Assembly (NCBI GenBank): GCA_002730325.1
Contig: PBZV01000012.1
Coordinates: 1-11,739, forward strand
Reading direction: 5' to 3'
Length of the DNA: 11,739 bases
DNA from: Nitrososphaerota archaeon
Lineage (GTDB): Archaea > Thermoproteota > Nitrososphaeria > Nitrososphaerales > Nitrosopumilaceae
The notes beneath the pieces were generated by a model, which had not been told where the DNA came from, did not search any database, and was given only the letters and a program-made list of their open reading frames with translations. Shown here one piece after another: positions 6,186 to 11,739 of this stretch. How positions within the stretch are numbered: position 1 is the first letter of the stretch; the number at the start of each line of letters is the position of its first letter. The position numbers and the translations under genes are program-made.

Positions 6186-6947
6186 ATGAAAATAATGAAT
6201 AATACTTCTGAAAATACTTTTTCGAGTTACGGAATATATGATTTGAATGACAATCTTGAACTATCTCTTCCGAATACTGAGATTAAATTTCAACAAATAA
6301 GCGATAATGCTTTTTCATATTTTAGAGAAGACTCTGAAGGAAATATTGTCGAAAAAATGATTCCTGTAAAGTCAAGTGAAATTAAAATTGAATTGGCCCC
6401 TATTCGACCATTAAATCATCCTGCAAGACGAACTGGTTATGTTTTTTTAAAATTTGACAAAGAAATCTACCTTAGTGAAAATTCAGCTGCAAGTATTTTT
6501 GTTCATTGTCCTATTGAAATTGGCATTTTTTTAATTAATGGTTCCAATCGTGAATCTCTTGATTGGATAACTTGCAATTCTATGAATTCTAGATTTGGTT
6601 TGTATGGCTCTCCAGATACAGGAACCTTATGTAAATATTCCAAAGTATCTTTAGCTACTGATTATAGTGATTCCATTCCTTACATTGAAGGGGTATTGAA
6701 AATAATTATAGAAAATACTTTATCATCTGGACAAACTATTGACAAAGTAGTTTTTCCTATGACTGATAACTCCCTTTACTATGAAGACTCTAAAACAATA
6801 ATTGATGGAATTAAAATAACATTGAAAAAAAGGGCGGTTGTACATATTGTAGATGTAAAAACCATTGCAGTAGAAACTGATTGGACAAAATCCCCCACTT
6901 GGGAAGATACAACTGTTGGTACTAGTGTGGAGATGGAATTAGACTAA
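6186..6947 (+). CDS. DUF432 family protein
   Basis: I match this to the archaeal DUF432 family by overall pattern: an N-terminal SYGIYDLND, the IELAPIRPLNHPARRTGYVFLKFD stretch around residues 67-90 with conserved Pro residues, then the PIEIGIF strand, the LYGSPDTGTLCKYSKV turn and a long C-terminal beta-rich part. It is predicted soluble and mostly beta, with no membrane segment or signal peptide. Biochemical function is unknown to me. The gene overlaps the MscS-type channel gene by one base (TAATG), so the products are probably made together. This points to a role in sensing or controlling the channel or osmotic state, which is inference from context. The start is ATG 6186, with ATG 6195 as an alternative. 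Confidence 0.75.
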   Translation: MKIMNNTSENTFSSYGIYDLNDNLELSLPNTEIKFQQISDNAFSYFREDSEGNIVEKMIPVKSSEIKIELAPIRPLNHPARRTGYVFLKFDKEIYLSENSAASIFVHCPIEIGIFLINGSNRESLDWITCNSMNSRFGLYGSPDTGTLCKYSKVSLATDYSDSIPYIEGVLKIIIENTLSSGQTIDKVVFPMTDNSLYYEDSKTIIDGIKITLKKRAVVHIVDVKTIAVETDWTKSPTWEDTTVGTSVEMELD

Positions 6948-7771
6948 TGCCTTTGGAATTACTTCAGAATTTATCTGAAATGCAAATTGTTGGAGACTTG
7001 ACTGTACTCTCTTTGTTAATTGGTGGAATAATCATGGCCGGTGGTGTAATTATTGCAAAAATTGCAAAATTACTGTTTCACAAATATTATGCCCCAACAT
7101 TACCAAAAGACACTGCAAAAAATCTCAGTAAATTAATTTATTTTGGAATTATAGTGATTTCCTTTTTAGGATTCACATCGAGTCAGGGGATTGATTTATC
7201 TGGAATTATGGTTGCAGGTGGAATCTTTGCAGTAGTCATCGGATTTGCAACACAATCAGTTGTTTCTAATTTGATTTCTGGTGTTTTCTTAATTTTTGAA
7301 AAACCTGCAAAACATGGTGACACCATCGAACTTCCTGATATGGGGATTTCTGGAACTCTTTTAGACATTGGAACCTTTTCTAGTAAAATTAGAAAATTTG
7401 ATGGTACTGTAATTAGAATTCCTAATGAGAAATTTTTTACATCTAATATCCGCTCACTGACTATCTCTACTGTGAGACGTGCTGATGCAATGGTTGGAAT
7501 TTCATACAAAGATGATATTGAAAATGCAATTTCTGTAATAAAAAATGAAATTCTAGTAACAATGCCATTTATTCTCCATGTCCCTGAACCTGAATTTAGA
7601 GTGGAAGAATTAGGTGATTCCAGCGTGAATATCCAAGTTCTAGTTTGGCACCCTCGAGATGATTGGAGTCAAGCTCAACCTATTCTTCTTACTACAATTA
7701 AACGCGCATTAGATAAAGAAGGAATTGAAATCCCATTCCCGCAACGAGTAATTTGGGATGCAAAAAATTAA
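6947..7771 (+). CDS. Small-conductance mechanosensitive channel, MscS family
   Basis: An integral membrane channel opened by membrane tension to release solutes on hypo-osmotic shock. Three membrane helices are visible at about 17-44, 61-78 and 84-117. The third is the Gly/Ala-rich pore helix (GGIFAVVIGFATQSVVSNLISG), ending in IFEKP. It is followed by the beta domain with GDTIELPDMGISGTLLDIG, the family signature IPNEKFFTSNIRS (158-170), and the alpha/beta C-terminal domain ending in GIEIPFPQRVI. The length of 274 aa is typical of minimal MscS. The start ATG shares its A with the stop codon of the DUF432 gene. A purine-rich GGAGATGG at 6929-6936 could serve as ribosome binding site. The stop codon overlaps that of the convergent small membrane gene. 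Confidence 0.95.
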   Translation: MPLELLQNLSEMQIVGDLTVLSLLIGGIIMAGGVIIAKIAKLLFHKYYAPTLPKDTAKNLSKLIYFGIIVISFLGFTSSQGIDLSGIMVAGGIFAVVIGFATQSVVSNLISGVFLIFEKPAKHGDTIELPDMGISGTLLDIGTFSSKIRKFDGTVIRIPNEKFFTSNIRSLTISTVRRADAMVGISYKDDIENAISVIKNEILVTMPFILHVPEPEFRVEELGDSSVNIQVLVWHPRDDWSQAQPILLTTIKRALDKEGIEIPFPQRVIWDAKN

Positions 7772-8049
7772 CTAGTTTTTGTTGCTTGTTTTTTTGCATT
7801 ATGTCTTTTTTTAATTAAACTAAACATGATCATTCCAACATTGATAATTGAAATAATTTCAATTAAATCAACTCCATATAGGAGCCAATCAATTATTGGA
7901 TGTATTCTAGAAACAACCCCTGCCTCCAACATTAAATCTGCATTCCATACCATGTGGGGTATTTGGATAAATTGTATTATTGCAATTATGATAATGCTTC
8001 CTAGTATTTTATTTTCATACCAATTCCAGAATTTACTCCACAAATTCAT
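7768..8049 (-). CDS. Small two-helix membrane protein, hypothetical, 93 aa
   Basis: I recognise no named family. Two hydrophobic segments (about 15-35, very Ile-rich, and 52-79) suggest two membrane helices with both ends on the same side, and the Lys/Arg-rich tail (KKRHNAKKQATK) places the termini in the cytoplasm by the positive-inside rule. Aromatic residues cluster at the N-terminus (Trp4, Phe7, Trp8, Trp10, Tyr11). The ATG at 8047-8049 has a TATA-like element 25 bp upstream. It converges with mscS, the two stop codons overlapping (7768-7770 versus 7769-7771). Codon use is like the neighbours. A longer opposite-strand frame here is a shadow. The function is unknown, and any link to the channel is speculative because the genes are not co-transcribed. 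Confidence 0.65.
   Translation of the reverse strand: MNLWSKFWNWYENKILGSIIIIAIIQFIQIPHMVWNADLMLEAGVVSRIHPIIDWLLYGVDLIEIISIINVGMIMFSLIKKRHNAKKQATKTS
7776..7812 (+). terminator. Oligo-T terminator of the DUF432-mscS operon, inside the convergent gene
   Basis: Starting four bases after the mscS stop codon there are T runs of five, seven and seven bases (7776-7780, 7789-7795, 7806-7812). They are the complement of lysine codons in the C-terminal tail of the opposite-strand gene. Oligo-T tracts are the normal archaeal termination signal. Confidence 0.4.
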
Positions 8050-8070
8050 ATTTTAAAAATTATTCTGGTT

Positions 8071-8078
8071 CTATTAAA
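8071..8078 (-). promoter_or_regulatory. TATA box of the small membrane protein gene
   Basis: The minus strand reads TTTAATAG, centred about 25 bp upstream of the ATG at 8049. It fits the leaderless spacing seen across the window. Three regularly spaced TAATT-type elements lie just upstream of it (8086-8121). Confidence 0.4.
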
Positions 8079-8085
8079 CGCCACG

Positions 8086-8121
8086 AAAATTAGATGCGAC
8101 TAATTAGACTGTCCTAATTTT
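8086..8121. repeat. Three TAATT-type elements with 14-bp spacing
   Basis: AAAATTAG (8086-8093), CTAATTAG (8100-8107) and CTAATTTT (8114-8121) begin exactly 14 bp apart. The middle one is a palindrome, and the outer two are exact inverted copies of each other. They lie immediately upstream of the TATA box of the small membrane gene, where an archaeal regulator would bind. Low sequence complexity makes a chance origin possible. The rest of the gap from 8122 to 8237 shows nothing I can name. Confidence 0.35.
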
Positions 8122-8237
8122 TTCAGGCATATGAATAATTTATTCGAAGTCTATTGACGTTTTTTGTTTCTTAATTTTGAAAATAAAAAATCATACTTTG
8201 TGTTTTTTTGAAATAGAATGTTATGTCAAAAGTATTC

Positions 8238-8648
8238 TTAGATACTTGAAGTTAAAGCAAGTTGATTTACCAAATCGGTAGAAGTGATAATTCCTACAAT
8301 TGAACCATTGTTGGATACTGCAAGTTTTCTAATTTTTTTACTACTCATTAATTCTGCAGCAGCCAAAATTGATTCAGTATGACTTATTGAAATTAGTGGG
8401 TGTGACATTATTTTTTCAACTGTTGTATCAAATGAGAGCTTTTCTGCTGCAATTTTTGTTGCAAAATCCCTATCTGTAACTATTCCTGTGGGAATTTTAT
8501 TTTCTTGCACAATTATTGCGCCTATTCTACCCTGTTCCATCATTTTTGCTATCTGGAAGACTGTTGTTAAAGGATTTACAGAGATGAGTGTTTTTGTCAT
8601 AATGTCTTCAACTTTGATTGAAGAATAATTGAAATTTTCATGACTCAT
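8238..8648 (-). CDS. Two-CBS-domain protein
   Basis: A stand-alone pair of CBS domains, about residues 10-66 and 75-133, forming one Bateman module. Each repeat starts with the usual V.dIMt...isv pattern (VEDIMTKTLISVNP; VEKIMSHPLISISH) and ends with the GIVTDRDF or GIITSTDL turn, whose Thr/Asp usually contact an adenosine ligand. Such modules bind AMP, ATP or SAM and tell a partner about energy or cofactor state. No partner domain is fused here and none is evident next door, so the target is unknown. It is cytosolic with no membrane segment. The ATG at 8646-8648 is supported by a TATA box 25 bp upstream. The 136-aa length is normal for this class, which is abundant in ammonia-oxidising archaea. 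Confidence 0.92.
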   Translation of the reverse strand: MSHENFNYSSIKVEDIMTKTLISVNPLTTVFQIAKMMEQGRIGAIIVQENKIPTGIVTDRDFATKIAAEKLSFDTTVEKIMSHPLISISHTESILAAAELMSSKKIRKLAVSNNGSIVGIITSTDLVNQLALTSSI

Positions 8649-8669
8649 TCATACTCTCTAATATTATGA

Positions 8670-8677
8670 TATTTAAG
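8670..8677 (-). promoter_or_regulatory. TATA box of the CBS-domain gene
   Basis: The minus strand reads CTTAAATA, centred about 25 bp upstream of the ATG at 8648, predicting a leaderless transcript. Confidence 0.5.
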
Positions 8678-8725
8678 ATCTTCAGAAAATTATAAAGAAA
8701 TGATATATGATGAAATTTGAGATTT

Positions 8726-8735
8726 TTTATAAATA
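8726..8735 (+). promoter_or_regulatory. Orphan TATA-like box in the CBS-cysS gap
   Basis: TTTATAAATA is one of the best TATA matches in the window, yet no gene of useful length starts downstream of it on the + strand, and it is too far from the CBS gene to be needed. It could drive a small RNA from about 8757 on the + strand, act as a second CBS promoter with a leader on the minus strand, or be chance in AT-rich DNA. Otherwise I see no gene, tRNA or strong hairpin in the 237-bp gap from 8649 to 8885. Confidence 0.25.
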
Positions 8736-8885
8736 CGATTTAGAGAATAATACGTGATTTTAGAATTAGATGCAAACAATTAGTTTAATAATTTACCAAA
8801 ACATATCACTTTAAAAATATGTGAATCTTGATCTGTTGCTCTAATTTCAAAATATTGTGCACTAGACATCTGTTTTTTGTAAAAA

Positions 8886-10274
8886 TCACTTTTCAGCTTT
8901 AATTTTTTCTTTTTTCATCCAGATTGTTCTTTTTTTATGATCAATTAGTTCTATATTCATTTCATTAAGCTTATCTCGAATTTTATCTGCATCTTCGAAT
9001 TGTTTTTCTTTTCTTAACTTTTCTCTGTCTGAAATTAAATTATCTATCTCTTGCTTTTTGTCTTCCGTCATTTCTGGAATGCTTAATCCTAAAATAATTA
9101 ACATTCTTTCGAATTCTTTTTTGATGATTTGTGAATCACTCTTTCCTAATTTTTCTTCAGCTGCTAATCTGTTTGTTTCTTTTACCAGTTGGAAAAATGC
9201 AGATAACGCCAAATGTGTGTTAAAATCATCTTCTAATGCATTATCAAATTCTATACTAATTTTTTTAATATTTTCAGCAACCTCTTCCTGTTTTTCACTA
9301 GTTGCATGAATTAATTCATAGTAACATGTTTCAACTTGTCTCCATTTTGTGAGATTTTCATTAAGCATCTCTTCGGAATAATCTATTACTTTGGAATAAT
9401 GTCCTGATAAACAAAATAATCTGATAATATTTGATCCCCAGTTTTCTAGAACATATTTGATTGATTTTGTATTGCCTGATGATTTTGACATTTTTTCCCC
9501 ACCAATTGTAACCATTCCAACATGCATCCAAATTTTTGCAAAAGGTGAATTTGTACATGCTTCGGATTGTGCAATTTCATTTTCATGATGGGGAAATATT
9601 AGATCTCGTCCACCTCCATGAATATCAAAATTGTCTCCCAAATACTTTACACTCATTGCAGAACATTCTATGTGCCATCCAGGTCTTCCTTTTCCCCATG
9701 GGCTTTCCCATACTGGCTCCACATCTGAAAACTTCCATACTGCAAAATCTAGTGGATCTATTTTTGACTCATCAATTCCTATTCTTGAACCTGATTGCAA
9801 CTCATCTATTTTCTTTTTTGATAATTTTCCATATTCTGGAAATTTTGAGACTGAAAAATACACTCCATTTTTTGAAGGATATGCCATCTGTTTTTCAATC
9901 AATTTTTCAATAAATTTGATAATGTCTTCAATGTGTTCTGTTGCTTTGGGATAATTTGTTGCGCGTTTTACATTTAGTTTATCAAAATCCCTGTAATAAT
10001 TTTCAATGTATCTGGAACTGATTTTTTCAGCTGTTGTATTTTCGGAATTTGCACGATTGATAATTTTATCATCTACATCTGTAAAATTTTGAACAAGTTC
10101 AATCTCTGTCCCTTTTGATTCTAAAAACTTCCTTAATACATCAAAAACAATAATTGTTCTTGCATGTCCTATATGTGATTCATCATAAACTGTTACGCCG
10201 CAAAGATAAATTTTGATTTTATTTGTTGTATCTAATTTTTGTTCCAAATTTGATAATGTATCTTGAATTTTCAT
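8886..10274 (-). CDS. cysS: Cysteinyl-tRNA synthetase
   Basis: Class Ia aminoacyl-tRNA synthetase that charges tRNA-Cys in the cytosol. The Rossmann catalytic domain carries the HIGH motif at 34-37 (ESHIGHART) and KMSKS at 261-265. The family zinc site is complete: Cys25 (YLCGVTVYD), Cys204 (HIECSAMS), His229 and Glu233 within FPHHENEIAQ. The GWHIECSAM and HGGGRDLIFPHHE signatures are intact, so it is an active-looking enzyme. The C-terminal half has the helical DALR-type domain (DDFNTHLALSAFF) and a basic end. The 462-aa length is standard. The ATG at 10272-10274 is two bases after the nadE stop, and AGGTG inside the last nadE codons, ten bases before the ATG, is a good Shine-Dalgarno site, so it is translated from a nadE-cysS message. 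Confidence 0.97.
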   Translation of the reverse strand: MKIQDTLSNLEQKLDTTNKIKIYLCGVTVYDESHIGHARTIIVFDVLRKFLESKGTEIELVQNFTDVDDKIINRANSENTTAEKISSRYIENYYRDFDKLNVKRATNYPKATEHIEDIIKFIEKLIEKQMAYPSKNGVYFSVSKFPEYGKLSKKKIDELQSGSRIGIDESKIDPLDFAVWKFSDVEPVWESPWGKGRPGWHIECSAMSVKYLGDNFDIHGGGRDLIFPHHENEIAQSEACTNSPFAKIWMHVGMVTIGGEKMSKSSGNTKSIKYVLENWGSNIIRLFCLSGHYSKVIDYSEEMLNENLTKWRQVETCYYELIHATSEKQEEVAENIKKISIEFDNALEDDFNTHLALSAFFQLVKETNRLAAEEKLGKSDSQIIKKEFERMLIILGLSIPEMTEDKKQEIDNLISDREKLRKEKQFEDADKIRDKLNEMNIELIDHKKRTIWMKKEKIKAEK

Positions 10275-10276
10275 TC

Positions 10277-11068
10277 TTAATTTACACCTGGTTTTTGTGC
10301 CAATAATCTTTTATGTTCACTTTTGGAGTTTAATTCTTGTATTTTTTGAATTTTTGATTTTTCAATTAGTGTAATTTTTTCAGTTTCTTCAACGGATAAT
10401 TTCTTTTCAAACAAACAATACAAAATAGAATCTATTTCTTCATAAGAAACTCCTATTTCATTTTCAGCATCATGATCTTTCCATAGATGTGGACTGCTCT
10501 TTTTTGATATTACGTTAATTGGAACTTGTAAATATTTTGCAATTTCTCTTACTTGTAATTTGTATAGTGAAATTATTGGTGTAATGTCCGATGCTCCATC
10601 CCCATGTTTTGTAAAATATCCGATCATGTTTTCACTTTTGTCACTTGATCCTAAAACCAGATAATTTTTAGCATTAGCATAATAATACAAAATATTTGTT
10701 CTAATCCTTGCCCGTAAATTCCCCTTTGATTTTGCATTTGGTTCAAGATACATTGAATATTCTTTTACAATTGGATTGATATCAATTAGTTTGTAGTCTA
10801 TTCCTGTTAGTGAAATCATTTTCAATGCATCATCTGTTTCTGATTTTGGTGTAATTTCAGTATCTGGCATAATTAATGCAAGTGTTTTTTCTTTTAGATT
10901 TCTTTTACAAATGTATGCAATAACTGCTGAATCAACTCCTCCACTTAATCCCAAAATTACGCCTTTTGCATTTGTTTTCTCAATTTTTTCAGCTAGAAAT
11001 TTTTCAATGGTCTCTGTAATTTTTGAATAATCTTGATTTTGAATTTCATTAATAATATCTTGATTCAA
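10277..11068 (-). CDS. nadE: NH3-dependent NAD+ synthetase
   Basis: Last step of NAD biosynthesis: amidation of nicotinic acid adenine dinucleotide using ATP and ammonia. The N-type ATP pyrophosphatase loop LSGGVDSA sits at 41-48, and further family blocks are MPDTEITP (about 68-75), KGNLRARIRTNILYYYAN (114-131), GSSDKSENMIGYFTKHGDGASDITPI (around 139-164), SPHLW and the KRLLAQKPG end. There is no glutaminase domain and the 263-aa length is that of the ammonia-dependent class, reasonable for an organism that lives on ammonia. The start is TTG at 11066-11068: an in-frame TAG lies two codons upstream, and no ATG or GTG occurs near the N-terminus. A TATA box 27 bp upstream supports it. It is the first gene of an operon with cysS. 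Confidence 0.95.
   Translation of the reverse strand: MNQDIINEIQNQDYSKITETIEKFLAEKIEKTNAKGVILGLSGGVDSAVIAYICKRNLKEKTLALIMPDTEITPKSETDDALKMISLTGIDYKLIDINPIVKEYSMYLEPNAKSKGNLRARIRTNILYYYANAKNYLVLGSSDKSENMIGYFTKHGDGASDITPIISLYKLQVREIAKYLQVPINVISKKSSPHLWKDHDAENEIGVSYEEIDSILYCLFEKKLSVEETEKITLIEKSKIQKIQELNSKSEHKRLLAQKPGVN
10285..10289 (-). promoter_or_regulatory. Shine-Dalgarno site of cysS within nadE
   Basis: The minus strand reads AGGTG ten bases before the cysS ATG, inside the codons for the final Pro-Gly-Val of NadE. It complements the conserved 3' end of 16S rRNA. An internal operon gene would need such a site, in contrast to the apparently leaderless first genes of the window. Confidence 0.5.
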
Positions 11069-11091
11069 TAACTAATTTTCAGAAAACGTTA

Positions 11092-11099
11092 GAATAAAA
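11092..11099 (-). promoter_or_regulatory. TATA box of the nadE-cysS operon
   Basis: The minus strand reads TTTTATTC, centred about 27 bp upstream of the TTG start of nadE. This fits a leaderless message starting at a non-ATG codon, as with birA. Confidence 0.45.
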
Positions 11100-11140
11100 A
11101 TTGTGCCTAATCTTGATTTGAGGAATCTAATCTTTAATCT

Positions 11141-11482
11141 CTAAATGTCTACGTAAATCCCATCATCTCTGGTTTCTACTGAATATGTCTCAAGTTTTAC
11201 ATCTTTGAGATAATCTGTAAGCTCACCTGTTTTGATATTGTAATGCCAAAAATGTAATGGACATTCTACAATATCACCATCTAATTTTCCTGGGGCGATT
11301 GAACCGTCTTGATGAACACATAGATCATCCATTGCATGATACCCGTCTTGGTTAAAGATGGCAATCTGTTTTTCACCAATTTTGAATGCTTTACCTTTCC
11401 CTGCCTCGATATCCCCTTTTTCAGCAATTTTTTTCCAGGTCAATAATGAATGAAAACTTTTGTTATTTATGTACATTCGCAT
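11141..11482 (-). CDS. Rieske [2Fe-2S] ferredoxin-like protein
   Basis: A small soluble electron carrier with a single Rieske domain. The cluster ligands are complete: Cys55-x-His57, sixteen residues, then Cys74-x-x-His77 within CPLHFWHYN. The pattern, with GKLDGDIVECPLH and a following KTGE turn, is that of dioxygenase-type ferredoxins or the NirD-like small subunits, not of the membrane-anchored bc1 Rieske protein: there is no N-terminal membrane helix or twin-arginine signal. The partner reductase or oxygenase is not in the window. The start is ATG 11480-11482, with ATG 11474 as an alternative. The domain proper begins near Trp16, so the first residues are an extension. No clear TATA box on this strand fits either start, making the start the weakest part of the call. 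Confidence 0.92.
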   Translation of the reverse strand: MRMYINNKSFHSLLTWKKIAEKGDIEAGKGKAFKIGEKQIAIFNQDGYHAMDDLCVHQDGSIAPGKLDGDIVECPLHFWHYNIKTGELTDYLKDVKLETYSVETRDDGIYVDI

Positions 11483-11490
11483 GATAAGAT

Positions 11491-11498
11491 TTTATATT
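11491..11498 (+). promoter_or_regulatory. TATA box of ahcY
   Basis: TTTATATT is centred about 25 bp upstream of the ahcY ATG at 11519. The whole divergent spacer to the Rieske gene is only 36 bp, so this box also lies just upstream of the Rieske start and the two promoters must interfere or share it. Confidence 0.5.
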
Positions 11499-11518
11499 CC
11501 AATTTTTGGTCAATATTG

Positions 11519-11739
11519 ATGAGTAAAGTAAAATCTAGTCCTAAATTAATCAAAGAAGGAAAATTATCTTATGAGTGGGCTAGATCTCATATGCAAATTT
11601 TAGATAACACAATTAATCGATTAAAAAAATCAAAACCTCTCAAGGGAGTTACTCTTGGTTTTTGTTTACACGTTACAAAAGAAACTTCTGTTTTACTTAT
11701 GGGTGCTAAAGAATTAGGTGCAACGGTTGCAGTTTGTGG
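11519..11739 (+). CDS. ahcY: S-adenosylhomocysteine hydrolase, N-terminal part (cut by window end)
   Basis: The frame from ATG 11519 stays open to the window end and gives 73 complete codons. The sequence follows the N-terminus of adenosylhomocysteinase: LSYEWARSHMQILDNTI (helix with the conserved Trp-Ala and Met), then KPLKGVTLGFCLHVTKETSVLLMGAKELGATVAVC. This includes the highly conserved Leu-His-Val-Thr-x-x-Thr, in which the His and Thr line the active site. The enzyme splits S-adenosylhomocysteine into adenosine and homocysteine, keeping methylation reactions running; it is cytosolic and NAD-dependent. It is divergent from the Rieske gene with a 36-bp spacer. The NAD-binding domain lies beyond the window. 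Confidence 0.93.
   Translation, partial: MSKVKSSPKLIKEGKLSYEWARSHMQILDNTINRLKKSKPLKGVTLGFCLHVTKETSVLLMGAKELGATVAVC

Noticed and set aside
7826..8056. 76-residue + strand frame opposite the small membrane protein
   Set aside because: The minus-strand frame is longer, has a TATA box at the standard distance and a sensible two-helix, Lys-tailed topology.
8707..8811. Very short frames (14-16 codons) on the + strand in the CBS-cysS gap
   Set aside because: Too short and without motif or correctly spaced promoter to support a protein.
8804..8822. Short inverted repeat ACATAT...ATATGT downstream of cysS as a hairpin terminator
   Set aside because: Six A/T-rich pairs around a ten-base loop are too weak, and such repeats are expected by chance in this composition.
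9536..9954. Two overlapping + strand frames of 107 and 125 residues opposite cysS
   Set aside because: They are antisense to an intact cysS with all its motifs; the His/Phe/Leu-rich products look like complementary-strand artefacts.

Overview
The window looks like part of the chromosome of an ammonia-oxidising archaeon of the Nitrososphaerota (Thaumarchaeota), most likely a Nitrosopumilus-type lineage. The evidence is a strongly AT-rich base composition, short intergenic gaps, archaeal TATA boxes about 25 bp upstream of start codons instead of bacterial promoters, an Nre-family DNA repair protein ending in a PCNA-binding motif, a DUF432 protein paired with an MscS channel, and an archaeal-type Obg/YchF GTPase with a TGS domain. 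The genus is inferred from overall character, not from a marker gene. No rRNA, tRNA, CRISPR array, insertion sequence or prophage gene is visible.

Left part (1-2601). The window opens inside the Lys-rich tail of an upstream + strand gene made of perfect 12-bp repeats. This gene converges with a biotin-protein ligase (birA, minus strand) with one base between the stop codons. Two more minus-strand genes follow: a winged-helix protein with a striking methionine-rich segment, and an SDR-type epimerase homologue whose catalytic Tyr/Lys pair appears replaced.

Middle (2698-7771, + strand). A CoA-binding protein and an unknown 121-residue protein form a tight pair. An Obg/YchF-like GTPase, an overlooked 33-residue zinc-ribbon protein and an Nre repair protein follow. 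A one-base-overlapping pair (DUF432 protein plus small mechanosensitive channel) closes the run.

Right part (7768-11739). A small two-helix membrane protein converges on the channel gene with overlapping stop codons. Then come a two-CBS-domain protein, a gap of 237 bp without a gene, a nadE-cysS operon (NAD synthetase and cysteinyl-tRNA synthetase) and a Rieske ferredoxin, all on the minus strand. The 5' end of S-adenosylhomocysteine hydrolase lies divergently on the + strand and is cut by the window end.

Most genes are ordinary housekeeping or conserved archaeal genes. The features most worth a second look are the repeat tail that may double as the birA terminator, the Met-rich winged-helix protein, the degenerate epimerase, the small zinc-ribbon gene beside nre, and a consistent leaderless promoter layout that includes two genes starting at TTG. 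I see no convincing new multi-gene system.
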